Shown: positions 47,477-55,668 of the stretch, piece after piece
Layout: the number at the start of each line of letters is the position of its first letter
Position numbering within the stretch: the stretch's first letter is position 1
NCBI RefSeq assembly: GCF_000264375.1
Contig: NZ_AJXW01000055.1
Location: 1 to 64,000 of the forward strand
Reading direction: 5' to 3'
DNA length: 64,000 nt
Source of the DNA: Rhodanobacter thiooxydans LCS2
GTDB lineage: Bacteria > Pseudomonadota > Gammaproteobacteria > Xanthomonadales > Rhodanobacteraceae
Notes under the pieces: generated by a model
What the model was told of the DNA's origin: nothing
What the model saw: only the letters and a program-made list of their open reading frames with translations
Database searches by the model: none
Position numbers and translations under genes: made by a program

Positions 47477-47854
47477 CCGCGGTGATTCGTGCATGCGAGG
47501 TGCGCGCGACTGGTGTCGCACAGGCGCATCTTGTCGATGCGATGGTGCCCGCGATGACTTCGCGCGACGGTCCCGCGAGGTCGCCGCCGTCGTCGTAGCG
47601 TCTTCCTCCCACGTCCCCCGGGGACCGGATTGGGCAACTCCGGGAAATTTTTTTTCGGTTGGCGCAGACCCCGAACAGGCCGCTTCCGGTCGTGTTCCGT
47701 TCATCTGCGGGCAGGCTGCCGGCGAGTCGGAAAGTGCTTCGTGCGGAAGGCTTCACGCGATGGCCGTTTCAATGACTATCGAGGGAATTGGCCTTGAAAT
47801 CGTTGTGTACCAACGGTTTCAGAAGTAATGCCGATTTTTTGAAGAAAATTATAT

Positions 47855-47870
47855 GGCCGTCCAGACGTCC
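47855..47870. promoter_or_regulatory. Tandem met-box-like sequence
   Basis: Two adjacent 8-mers, GGCCGTCC and AGACGTCC, match the MetJ operator unit AGACGTCT at 5 and 7 of 8 positions. MetJ binds two or more adjacent units cooperatively. The pair lies 158 bp before the start of the MetJ-like gene itself, which would fit autoregulation. Confidence 0.45.
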
Positions 47871-47946
47871 ATTTGATTAATCCGCATAATGGCCCGGAAG
47901 CCTTGTTGCGGAAGGCCTGGAGACGATTTGGGGTGGCTGGAACGGG

Positions 47947-47975
47947 ATTGATTTGATGACTAAAATCAATTGACA
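47947..47975. promoter_or_regulatory. Inverted repeat overlapping a TTGACA -35 element
   Basis: ATTGATTT (47947-47954) and AAATCAAT (47963-47970) form a perfect dyad with 8 bases between arms. The right arm abuts TTGACA at 47970-47975. A weak TAGCTT lies 17 bp further on. This looks like an operator on the promoter of the downstream gene. Confidence 0.5.
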
Positions 47976-48027
47976 GCCGAAATCTTCGGGGATAGCTTTC
48001 GCAACAGATCACGGGGAATGGGTTTTC

Positions 48028-48561
48028 ATGGCGACAACGAAGTACATCAAGCCGTATGTCGAGCACGGTGAAAAGGCCAACGCAGTACGCAAGATCACCG
48101 TCTCGATTCCGCTGCACGTACTGCGGCGGCTTTCTGATTTGCGCACCCACCGCCAAGTGAACAATCTTCGGCACGCCACCAACAGCGATGTGTTGGTCGA
48201 GGCGTTCCTGCACGCTTTTACTGGGCAACCACTGCCAACTGATGAGGAGCTAAGACGAACCATGGCCACTGCCAAGAAATCCGCTGCAAAGAAACCGGCC
48301 GCCAAGAAGGCCGCCGCCAAGAAACCCGCCGTGAAGAAGGCCGCCGCCAAGAAGCCGGTCGCCAAGAAGCCGGCTGCCAAGAAGGCTGCCGCCAAGAAGC
48401 CGGCGAAGAAAGCTGCCGCCAAGAAGCCGGCGGCCGCCAAGAAAGCCGCGGTGAAGAAGGTTGCGAAGAAGGCTGCGCCGAAGAAGGCCGCCGCCAAGAA
48501 AGCTGCACCGGCCAAGGTGGTGAAGGCCACCAAGACCGCGAAGGCCAAAGCGAAGAAGTAA
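48028..48561 (+). CDS. metJ: MetJ-type methionine repressor core fused to a histone H1-like Lys/Ala-rich tail
   Basis: 177 residues. Residues 1-78 follow E. coli MetJ closely: [18 protein letters not shown], the DNA-contacting ribbon KITVSIPL with the Lys and Thr that read the met box, then [20 protein letters not shown] and [13 protein letters not shown]. MetJ is a ribbon-helix-helix repressor of methionine genes with S-adenosylmethionine as corepressor. From residue 79 ([16 protein letters not shown]) to the end the MetJ C-terminus is replaced by about 99 residues of [10 protein letters not shown]-type repeats, like the C-terminal domain of histone H1 and bacterial H1-like proteins. The reading frame is continuous; an internal ATG at 48262 could give the tail alone. 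Confidence 0.85.
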   Translation: MATTKYIKPYVEHGEKANAVRKITVSIPLHVLRRLSDLRTHRQVNNLRHATNSDVLVEAFLHAFTGQPLPTDEELRRTMATAKKSAAKKPAAKKAAAKKPAVKKAAAKKPVAKKPAAKKAAAKKPAKKAAAKKPAAAKKAAVKKVAKKAAPKKAAAKKAAPAKVVKATKTAKAKAKK

Positions 48562-48946
48562 GGCGACACGCGACACCCCACAATAAGATTAGCCATCGAC
48601 TTCTCTCCCCGCGGTGCCCAGCGCGGGGAGAGCACTTCGAGAAGCCTTCGTCCCGGCCTGGCCGGGACGCTTCGTTTCGGGGGCCGGAAAAATCTCGCGT
48701 GGCCAGGTGGCATGCCCCGCTTTTTATTTGGCGTGGCCGCCCTGCGCCTGCTGCCGGCGCGGCTTCGGGAAACGCCCGCCTGGACCTTGTTTCCGGCCAC
48801 TGCCGTGACCGCGCGCATGATTTGCCGTACTGCGCCGTTGGAGTTACCTTCTGCACATCCGCGCCGCGGCGAATCCGGGGGATTCGCCGCTCCTGGATGG
48901 ACAGGGGGAAAAAGCGCGGGTATCTGTCGATACTCAGTGAGAGACC
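48562..48946. other. 385-bp intergenic region between the MetJ-H1 and TonB-like genes
   Basis: It contains two strong hairpins (48603-48632 and 48649-48678) shortly after the MetJ-H1 stop. After them I see no conserved gene, only GC-rich sequence leading to a GTGAGAG Shine-Dalgarno before 48947. Confidence 0.6.
48603..48678 (+). terminator. Double hairpin, probable terminator of the MetJ-H1 gene
   Basis: First hairpin: CTCTCCCCGCG / CGCGGGGAGAG, 11 perfect pairs, 8-base loop, no T-run. Second hairpin: CGTCCCGGC / GCCGGGACG, 9 perfect pairs, 3-base loop, followed by CTTCGTTTCG. The second is the more likely terminator, though its T-run is broken. Confidence 0.6.
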
Positions 48947-49969
48947 ATGGATACCCGATACATACTCGATACGCGCCGGCATGTGCGTGGGGCCGTTCGG
49001 CCGCTGATCATTGCCATCATCGCCATTTTCGCCCTGCTCGCCGCGGGCGCGTGGTTCCTGATCATCAAGCCGCATCAGGACCTGGTCATGGCCGACGCGG
49101 GCGGCCATCCATCCACACCGGTTTCCACTGCGACGCGGGCGGCGCCACCGCCGGCCAACGTGGCGGCGATGGATCTCAACCAGCTGCTGGCCGAGGCGCG
49201 TACCGCCATGAACGAGCAGCGCTACCTGGCGCCGGCCGGCAACAACGCGTTCGAGTTCTATCTGCGCGTGCTGGAAAAGGATCCCGGCAACAAGGTGGCT
49301 TCCGATGCGTTGCGCGAGACGTTCCCGTTCGCGGCCAGCTCGGCCGAACAGGCGATCAACTCGCGTGACTGGGGCGAGGCGCAGCGCCAGATCGAATTGC
49401 TGGCGAAGGCCGATCCGGCCAACTTCACGCTGACCATCCTGCGCTCCAAGCTGGATGCCCAGCGCAAGACGCAGGACAGGCAGCAACAGCTCGCCGCGGA
49501 TCAGGAAAAGGCGGCGCAGTTGGCCGCCCAGAAGGCCGCCGCGGAGAAACAGGCGGCGGCTCAGCTGGCCGAGCAGCAGAAGGCCCAGGCGGGCGCGCAG
49601 CCGAAGGCAGAGCAGCCGCGCACGGCGCAGCAGTCGGAGCCGGCGGCGACCGGCGGCAACGCCACCGCAGCGGCTGACGGCGGCAGCAATGCCGCTGGCG
49701 GAACCACGGCGGCAGTCCTGGTGAAGGGCGCGCCCGCGCGCTACCCCACGGCCGCGATGCGTGCCCGTCAGGAAGGCTGGGTGGTGGTGTCGTTCACGGT
49801 CGATCCCGACGGCACGACCAGCGACGTGAAGGTGGTCGAGTCGCAGCCGCGCCATGTCTTCGACCGTGCCGCGATCGATGCGGTGGAGCGTTACCGCTTC
49901 AATCCGGCGATGAAGGACGGCGTGGCGGTTTCCAGCGTCAAGCAGCAGCGGATCGAGTTCAAGCTCTGA
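48947..49969 (+). CDS. TonB-family energy transducer-like protein
   Basis: 340 residues. One membrane helix near residues 19-42 (PLIIAIIAIFALLAAGAWFLI), a periplasmic segment of about 110 residues, an Ala/Gln/Lys-rich coiled coil (about 175-225), then a TonB C-terminal domain (about 255-340: YPTAAMRARQEGWVVVSFTV, VFDRAAIDAVERYRFNP). It would pass proton-motive energy to outer-membrane receptors, but no exbB or exbD is nearby. The middle region replaces the Pro-rich spacer of classical TonB. It may be a specialised or structural member. Confidence 0.8.
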   Translation: MDTRYILDTRRHVRGAVRPLIIAIIAIFALLAAGAWFLIIKPHQDLVMADAGGHPSTPVSTATRAAPPPANVAAMDLNQLLAEARTAMNEQRYLAPAGNNAFEFYLRVLEKDPGNKVASDALRETFPFAASSAEQAINSRDWGEAQRQIELLAKADPANFTLTILRSKLDAQRKTQDRQQQLAADQEKAAQLAAQKAAAEKQAAAQLAEQQKAQAGAQPKAEQPRTAQQSEPAATGGNATAAADGGSNAAGGTTAAVLVKGAPARYPTAAMRARQEGWVVVSFTVDPDGTTSDVKVVESQPRHVFDRAAIDAVERYRFNPAMKDGVAVSSVKQQRIEFKL

Positions 49970-49993
49970 TCGCGGCGCGGGTGCGGCAGGCCG

Positions 49994-50028
49994 GGCGGCG
50001 CATGTTTCGCATGCGCCGCCTTTCTTTT
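49994..50028. terminator. Intrinsic terminator after the TonB-like gene
   Basis: Perfect 11-bp stem GGCGGCGCATG / CATGCGCCGCC with a TTTCG loop, followed by TTTCTTTT. It lies between two convergent genes and may serve both. Confidence 0.88.
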
Positions 50029-50041
50029 CGGGGAAGGCGGC

Positions 50042-51361
50042 TCAGCGCTGCCGCGGCGCGCGGCGATGCGCGTGTGGCTTGGCCTTGGCCCTCGCCTTCG
50101 GGCGTGCCTGCACCGCTGGCCTGGCGGCGCCGTCGAGATTGGCCCAGTCGACATGCGGCAGGCCCAGCAGGTCGTCGAACACCATCGGCATCAGCCCGCT
50201 CGGGGTAGGGCCGGTGGAGTTCCACAGCGTGACCACGCCGGCGCGGTACTTCGGGAAGAAGCCGATCATGGTGCGGTAGCCCGCGACGGCGCCGGCGTGG
50301 TAGATCAGCGTCTCGCCACCGTACTTGTAGACCCGCCAGCCGAGCGCGTAGTGCGCCGCGCTCAGGCGTTCACTGCGCCACGGCGTGGCGTGCAGTTCGC
50401 TGGGGGTGGAGACGCCTGGCTTGTGCAGCGTGTCCAGCAGCGTGGTGGGCAGCACGTCCGGACGCCCACCCATCTGCGCGATCAGCCATTTTTCCATGTC
50501 GCGCAGGCTGGCGTTGACGCCGGCCGCCGGCGCCACCCGGTAGTAGGTCTCGTTCGGGTCGAACGGCACCCAGCCGCGGCTGGTGGCGCGGTGCGGGCGC
50601 GCCCAGCTCTTGCTCGATTCCAGCGCGGCGCGACCGTAGCTGGCCGTGTTCATGCCCAGCGGATAGAAGATGCGCTTGTCGACCTGGCGATAGAAGAAGT
50701 CGCCGGTGCGCGCCAGCACCACGTCGCCGATCATGCTGAAGGCGACGTTCTGGTAGCCGTAGCACTGGCCCACGCCGCAGACCATGCTGACCTCGTCCAG
50801 CTTGCGCACCAGCTCTTCGTACGACGTGTCGCCTTCCAGCATGTTGTCGTAGGTGTTGCGCGGCAGGCCCAGCCGTTGCCCGAGGATGTCGCCGACAGTG
50901 GCCTGCGAGGCGGCCTGCATGTCCTTCAGCTTGAAGTACGGCAGCACGTCGACCAGCTTGGTGTCCCAGTCGAGCTTGCCGTCGTCGACCAGCAGGCCGG
51001 CGATGGCGGTGGCGAACGCCTTGGACAGCGAGGCGAGGCGGAACACGGTGTCCGGCTTGATCGGCTCCTTGGTGGCCGCATCGGCATAACCGACGGTACC
51101 TTCGAACACGACCTTGTCGTCGATCACCACCGCCGTGGCCAGCCCGGCCACGGCATCACGCTGGGCGAGGCGGTTCAGCCAGTGCTGGTAGTCCGCGAGA
51201 GTCTGCTTGACGCGTGCCGCGGGCAGCTTCTGCGGCGCAATATCGCCGCTGGTCGACAGCGTGGCCGCTGCCGGCGGGACGGGCGATGCATCGGCGCGCA
51301 GCGGCGTGCAAGCCAGGCCCAGCGCACCGGCGATCAGCAGGAAAAGGTTCTGAAACTGCAT
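50042..51361 (-). CDS. Exported serine hydrolase, class C beta-lactamase-like
   Basis: 439 residues. N-terminal signal sequence (MQFQNLFLLIAGALGLACTP), probably periplasmic. Active-site SxxK in RLASLSKAFATA, the YxN equivalent in CYGYQNVAFSM, and an HAG triad (LIYHAGAVAGYR) in place of KTG, the pattern of the beta-lactamase/D-aminopeptidase/esterase family. The last 25 residues are an unusual basic tail (RPKARAKAKPHAHRRAPRQR). Start at 51361, divergent from lemA with 57 bp between. Substrate unknown; a peptidase or esterase is as likely as a lactamase. Confidence 0.85.
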   Translation of the reverse strand: MQFQNLFLLIAGALGLACTPLRADASPVPPAAATLSTSGDIAPQKLPAARVKQTLADYQHWLNRLAQRDAVAGLATAVVIDDKVVFEGTVGYADAATKEPIKPDTVFRLASLSKAFATAIAGLLVDDGKLDWDTKLVDVLPYFKLKDMQAASQATVGDILGQRLGLPRNTYDNMLEGDTSYEELVRKLDEVSMVCGVGQCYGYQNVAFSMIGDVVLARTGDFFYRQVDKRIFYPLGMNTASYGRAALESSKSWARPHRATSRGWVPFDPNETYYRVAPAAGVNASLRDMEKWLIAQMGGRPDVLPTTLLDTLHKPGVSTPSELHATPWRSERLSAAHYALGWRVYKYGGETLIYHAGAVAGYRTMIGFFPKYRAGVVTLWNSTGPTPSGLMPMVFDDLLGLPHVDWANLDGAARPAVQARPKARAKAKPHAHRRAPRQR

Positions 51362-51418
51362 GGTATTCTGACGTGGTTCCGGCGCGAGGGGCGCGCCTTG
51401 GAGAAGGGGAGCGTGACG

Positions 51419-52006
51419 ATGGGCCTGATCATTCTTCTGATAGTCATCGTTCTGATTGTCTTGTACTTCGTGGCGATCTACAACGGACTGGTCACTTCGC
51501 GCAACGGCTACAAGAACGCGTTTGCACAGATCGACGTGCAGCTCACCCGTCGCCACGACCTGATTCCGAACCTGGTGGAAACCGCCAGAGGCTACCTGGC
51601 GCACGAGCGCGGCACGCTCGAAGCAGTGGTGCAGGCGCGCAATGCGGCGGTCGGCGGGCTCGCCGGCGCGAAGGCCAACCCGGGCGACCCGGCCGCGATG
51701 CAGCAGCTGGCCAGCAGCGAAAACGCGTTGACCCAGACCCTCGGGCATTTGTTCGCGCTGCAGGAAGCTTATCCCGACCTGAAGGCGAACCAGACCATGA
51801 TGCAGCTCTCCGAGGAGCTGACCTCCACGGAGAACCGGGTGGCGTTCGCGCGCCAGGCCTACAACGATTCGGTGCTGACCTACAACAACCGGCGCGAGGT
51901 CTTTCCCGCGTCGTTTGTGGCGAACGGCTTCGGCTTCGCCGCGGCCGAGCCGCTCGCGATCGACAACCCGGCCGTGCGCGACGCGCCGAAGGTTTCCTTC
52001 GGCTGA
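51419..52006 (+). CDS. lemA: LemA family protein
   Basis: 195 residues. One N-terminal membrane helix (GLIILLIVIVLIVLYFVAIY), then the LemA helical domain with YNGLVTSRNGYKNAFAQIDV, RRHDLIPNLVETARGY and AYNDSVLTYNNRREVFPA. The start has GAGAAGGGGA upstream. LemA proteins often pair with an M48 metalloprotease, as here, where the protease starts 47 bp downstream. The molecular role is not established. Confidence 0.95.
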   Translation: MGLIILLIVIVLIVLYFVAIYNGLVTSRNGYKNAFAQIDVQLTRRHDLIPNLVETARGYLAHERGTLEAVVQARNAAVGGLAGAKANPGDPAAMQQLASSENALTQTLGHLFALQEAYPDLKANQTMMQLSEELTSTENRVAFARQAYNDSVLTYNNRREVFPASFVANGFGFAAAEPLAIDNPAVRDAPKVSFG

Positions 52007-52053
52007 TCGCCGCCGCGTCGCGGTGCATGCCGCGGCGCACTCCGGGAGCTTGC

Positions 52054-53946
52054 ATGGATTTCTTTGCGCAACAGGCGCGCGTGCGCGGCAGCAGCCGGCG
52101 GCTGGTGGCGCTGTTCGTACTGGCGGTGGTGGCGATCGTGGTGGCGATCGACGCGGCCGTGTGGCTGGCCTTCGGCAACCATCCGGCCGCGGGCGAGCCG
52201 GCGGCGTCGAACCTGCCGCTGCTGCTGGTCAGCAGCGCCGCGGTGGTCGCCGGGATCGGGCTCGGCTCGCTGTTCCGCATCATGACCCTGTCCGGCGGCG
52301 GCAAGGCCGTGGCCGAAAGCGTCGGCGCGGTGGCGGTGCCGCCGGATACCGGCGACCCGCAGCTGCGCCGGCTGCGCAACGTGATCGAGGAAGTCGCGAT
52401 CGCCTCCGGCGTGCCGGTGCCGGACATCTACCTGATGACCGACGAACCAGGCATCAACGCGTTCGCCGCCGGCTACTCGAGCTCCGACGCGGCGGTGTGC
52501 GTGACCCGGGGTTGCCTGGACAAGCTCAGCCGCGACGAGTTGCAGGGAGTGGTCGCGCACGAGTTCAGCCACGTGCTGAACGGCGACATGCGGCTCAACA
52601 TCCGCCTGATGGGCCTGCTGTTCGGCATCCTGGTGCTGGCGGTGGCGGGGCGCAAGCTGCTGCAGTTCGGCGGCCGCGGCAGCCGTCGTGGCGGCAGCCA
52701 GGTGCTGCTGATCGGCGTGGCGCTGATGGTGGTCGGCTACATCGGTTATTTCTTCGCGCGCCTGATCCAGGCCGCGGTGGCGCGTTCGCGCGAAGCGCTG
52801 GCGGATGCCTCGGCGGTGCAGTTCACCCGCCAGACCGAAGGTCTCGCCGGCGCGCTGAAGAAGATCGCGATCGACGCCGATGGTTCCACCCTGCAGGTGG
52901 CGAACCGGCAGGAGGTGGCGCACATGCTGTTCGGCGAAGCCGGGCGGTTCAACGCGCTGTTCGCCACCCATCCGCCCCTGCTCGAGCGCATCCGCGTGCT
53001 GGAGCCTGGCTTCACGGAGGCCGACCTGGTGCGCATGGCGGCGGGGATGCCGCGCGAAGCGGCATCGCCACCGCCTGTGCCTGCGCACGCTGCGGCGGCC
53101 GGCTCCGGCGTGCCGGGCATGTCGGGCTTGCCGTTGCCGCCGGTACTGACGGGCGTGCTGGCCGGCGGCGCTGCCGCGGCCGCGCCGGCATTCCAGCGAG
53201 CCGCCGTCGTGCAGCAGGCAATGCCGGCGAGCTTGAGCGAAGCCGTGCAGCAGCCCGAGTCTGCGCTGACGGTGATGCTGGCGCTGGCGCTGTCATCGGA
53301 GGCGGAGCTGCAGCCGGCGCAGCGCCGGATCGTTGCCGATGCGTTCGGCGACGATGTGCAGCGTGCCGTGCAGGCACAGGCATCCGCCCTCACCGCGTTG
53401 GCGCCGATCGCGCGCCTGCCGCTGGTCGCACTGGCGTTTCCCGCGCTCAGGCAATTGCCCGACGGACGCCAGCAGACCTTGTTGCGCGTGCTGGACGACC
53501 TGGTCAGGGTGGATGGCCGGGTCGACATCGGCGAGTACTGCCTGGCGCGCCTGCTGCGCATTCAGCTGGGCGAGGCGCACGCGCCGCGCAGCGCGCCGGT
53601 CGATGGGGTGAAGAAGCTTCCGGCGGCACGCGACAGCGTGATCTTGGTCTGTACCGTCGTCGCCGCGGCCGGCTGTCCGGACCAGGCCGGCGCGAGGCGT
53701 GCGTGGCTGTTCGCGATGCAGCAGGCGTTCCCCGGCGAGGCCATCGAGTGGACGCCGCCGCCGGCGGCCTGGCAGACGCCGTTCGAGCGCGCGCTGGACG
53801 ATCTGGACGGTCTGAACCCGATGGCCAAGGAGCTGGTGATCCAGGCCTTGCTGCGTGCGATCCACGCCGACGGCCAGGTCAGCGTGGAGGAGGCGGAACT
53901 GCTGCGGGTGATCTGCGCCAGCCTGCATTGCCCGCTGCCTTTGTAG
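52054..53946 (+). CDS. M48-family membrane metallopeptidase with long C-terminal extension
   Basis: 630 residues. Two N-terminal helices, the zinc motif VVAHEFSHVLNGD near residue 169, two more helices (about 188-240), and the third zinc ligand Glu in ARSREALADASAV. This is HtpX-like up to about residue 335. A low-complexity linker follows, then about 280 residues that end in LLRAIHADGQVSVEEAELLRVI, resembling TerB-type acidic helices. The ATG at 52054 follows GGGAGC. It probably works with LemA in membrane protein quality control. The TAG stop lies within a REP element. Confidence 0.88.
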   Translation: MDFFAQQARVRGSSRRLVALFVLAVVAIVVAIDAAVWLAFGNHPAAGEPAASNLPLLLVSSAAVVAGIGLGSLFRIMTLSGGGKAVAESVGAVAVPPDTGDPQLRRLRNVIEEVAIASGVPVPDIYLMTDEPGINAFAAGYSSSDAAVCVTRGCLDKLSRDELQGVVAHEFSHVLNGDMRLNIRLMGLLFGILVLAVAGRKLLQFGGRGSRRGGSQVLLIGVALMVVGYIGYFFARLIQAAVARSREALADASAVQFTRQTEGLAGALKKIAIDADGSTLQVANRQEVAHMLFGEAGRFNALFATHPPLLERIRVLEPGFTEADLVRMAAGMPREAASPPPVPAHAAAAGSGVPGMSGLPLPPVLTGVLAGGAAAAAPAFQRAAVVQQAMPASLSEAVQQPESALTVMLALALSSEAELQPAQRRIVADAFGDDVQRAVQAQASALTALAPIARLPLVALAFPALRQLPDGRQQTLLRVLDDLVRVDGRVDIGEYCLARLLRIQLGEAHAPRSAPVDGVKKLPAARDSVILVCTVVAAAGCPDQAGARRAWLFAMQQAFPGEAIEWTPPPAAWQTPFERALDDLDGLNPMAKELVIQALLRAIHADGQVSVEEAELLRVICASLHCPLPL

Positions 53947-54036
53947 GAGCGCACTCGCCCACAAGGGACTTCCTTCGGTCGTGCGCGATGCTCTTCGTCA
54001 CATGACGGAAAGCATCGCGCACGAGTGCACTCCTAC
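53943..54036. repeat. REPIN-like inverted pair between two convergent genes
   Basis: The left arm begins GTAGGAGCGCACTCG at 53943, and the right arm (54012-54036) is its inverted partner ending CACTCCTAC. The left arm carries an extra segment of about 22 bases before rejoining the shared CGTGCGCGATGC part. The TAG stops of both flanking genes (53944-53946 plus, 54033-54035 minus) are formed by the GTAG heads. It is the only sequence between the two genes. Confidence 0.85.
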
Positions 54037-55631
54037 AGGCTTTGTCCTTCGCCGCGGATCAGTGCGCTCGCCCGCTCGGCGATCATGATGGTGGGTGCGT
54101 TGGTGTTGCCGGTCGGCAGGCTGGGCATCACCGAAGCGTCCACCACGCGCAGCCTGTCCACGCCGCGCACGCGCAGCTCGCTGTCGACCACCGCGCGTTC
54201 GTCGCTGCCCATGCGGCAGGTGCCGACCGGGTGGTAGATGGTTTCGGCCTTGCGCCGGATGAAGTCGATGTACTCGGCGTCGCTGGCGATGCGCCGTTCG
54301 GGGAATACCGGCTCGCCGCGATACGCCGCGAACGCCGGCTGGTCGAGAATCTCGCGCGACAGCCGCGCCGCCTCGATCATCATCTTCAGGTCGTGGCCTT
54401 CGGGGTCGCCCAGGTAATTGGCGTGGATCGCGATCGGCTGCGTCGGGTCGGCCGAGCGCAGGCGCAGCCGGCCGCGGCTGCGCGGATGCAGATGGCACGC
54501 ATGCAGCGTGTAGCCGTAGCCGGGCAGGCGATGGCGGCCGTGGTCGTCGAGCAACGCCGGCACGAAGTGGAATTGCAGGTCGCAGCGCGCGTCGGCGGCG
54601 TAGCGGCTGCGCACGAAACCGCCGGCCTCGGCCACGTTCGAGCTGCCAGGCCCGTCGCGGTGGCGCAGCCAGCGCCAGCCGGCAGCCAGCTCGTTGAGGT
54701 GGTCGTAGCTGACGCGGTTGGGGTTGCCGTCGAGCGTGCAGATGTCCAGATGATCCTGCAGGTTGCCGCCGACCCCGGGCAGGTCTGCGAGCACCGCGAT
54801 GCCGTGCTCGCGCAGGTGCTCGGCCGGGCCGATGCCGGACAGCATCAGCAGCTGCGGCGAGTTGATCGCGCCGCCGGCAAGGATCACTTCACCCGCTTCG
54901 ATCCGCTCGACGCCGTGCCGGCCGTGGCGCAACTGCACGCCGACCGCGCGGCCGTGCTCGACCAGCACGCGCTCGACCAGTGCGTGCGTGCGCACGTGCA
55001 GGTTCGCGCGCTGGCGCACAGGCTTCAGGAAAGCGCTGGCGCTGGAGCAGCGTGCGCCGTCGCGCTGGGTCACCTGGTACAGCCCGAAGCCGGCCTGCCG
55101 TTCGCCATTGAAGTCGTCGTTGCGCGCGAAGCCGGCGCTCGCGGCCGCATCGAGCAGCGCAGCCGACAGCACGTTGTGGTGGCGCAGGTCGGCGACGCCG
55201 AGCGGGCCGCCGGCGCCGTGCAGCGCGCTGGCGCCGCGGCTGTTGTCCTCGCTGCGCAGGAACCATGGCAGCACCTCGTGCCACGACCAGCGCGGGTCGC
55301 CGCTGGCTTCGGCCCAGCCGTCGTAGTCGGCCGCCACGCCGCGGACGTAGCACATCGCGTTGATCGAGCTGGAACCGCCGAGCGTCCTGCCGCGCGGCCA
55401 CCACAGGCGGCGCTGGCCGAGCGCCGGTTCCGGCTCGGTGCGGTAGTTCCAGTTGAGCGCGCGGTTGTTGGCCAGTCGCGCGATGCCGGCAGGCATGTGG
55501 ATCAGCGGGTTCCAGTCGGCGGGGCCAGCCTCCAGCAGCAGCACGCGCGCGGCCGGGTCGGCACTGAGCCGGTTGGCGAGCACGCAACCGGCCGAGCCGG
55601 CGCCGACGATGACGTAGTCGTAACTGTCCAA
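54033..55631 (-). CDS. GMC-family oxidoreductase (choline dehydrogenase-like)
   Basis: 532 residues. FAD enzyme with YDYVIVGAGSAGCVLANRL at the N-terminus, the GMC signature 1 region (WWPRGRTLGGSSSINAMCYVRG), signature 2 (LAGGAINSPQLLMLSGIGP), and the active-site end HPVGTCRMG with the conserved His. A TTG start at 55631 is chosen: GGGGGGA lies 5 bases upstream and the FAD motif follows at once. An ATG at 55670 would overlap the start of the divergent carrier gene. Substrate (choline, other alcohol or sugar) unknown. Confidence 0.9.
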   Translation of the reverse strand: MDSYDYVIVGAGSAGCVLANRLSADPAARVLLLEAGPADWNPLIHMPAGIARLANNRALNWNYRTEPEPALGQRRLWWPRGRTLGGSSSINAMCYVRGVAADYDGWAEASGDPRWSWHEVLPWFLRSEDNSRGASALHGAGGPLGVADLRHHNVLSAALLDAAASAGFARNDDFNGERQAGFGLYQVTQRDGARCSSASAFLKPVRQRANLHVRTHALVERVLVEHGRAVGVQLRHGRHGVERIEAGEVILAGGAINSPQLLMLSGIGPAEHLREHGIAVLADLPGVGGNLQDHLDICTLDGNPNRVSYDHLNELAAGWRWLRHRDGPGSSNVAEAGGFVRSRYAADARCDLQFHFVPALLDDHGRHRLPGYGYTLHACHLHPRSRGRLRLRSADPTQPIAIHANYLGDPEGHDLKMMIEAARLSREILDQPAFAAYRGEPVFPERRIASDAEYIDFIRRKAETIYHPVGTCRMGSDERAVVDSELRVRGVDRLRVVDASVMPSLPTGNTNAPTIMIAERASALIRGEGQSL

Positions 55632-55668
55632 GGTGTCCCCCCATGCCAGATCGGGTAAGCGTGAACGC

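Larger units (their letters stand above)
47418..48027. other. 610-bp intergenic region upstream of the MetJ-H1 fusion gene
   Basis: It holds the gcvH terminator (47445-47476), then about 350 bp of GC-rich sequence in which I see no conserved gene. From about 47820 an AT-rich stretch carries a met-box-like pair (47855-47870), an inverted repeat (47947-47970) and a TTGACA (47970-47975), so the last 200 bp looks like a regulatory region. Confidence 0.7.

Noticed and set aside
47947-47970. FNR box upstream of the MetJ-H1 gene
   Set aside because: The TTGAT and ATCAA halves are present, but the distance between them is far larger than the fixed 4 bp, so it is listed only as an unidentified dyad.
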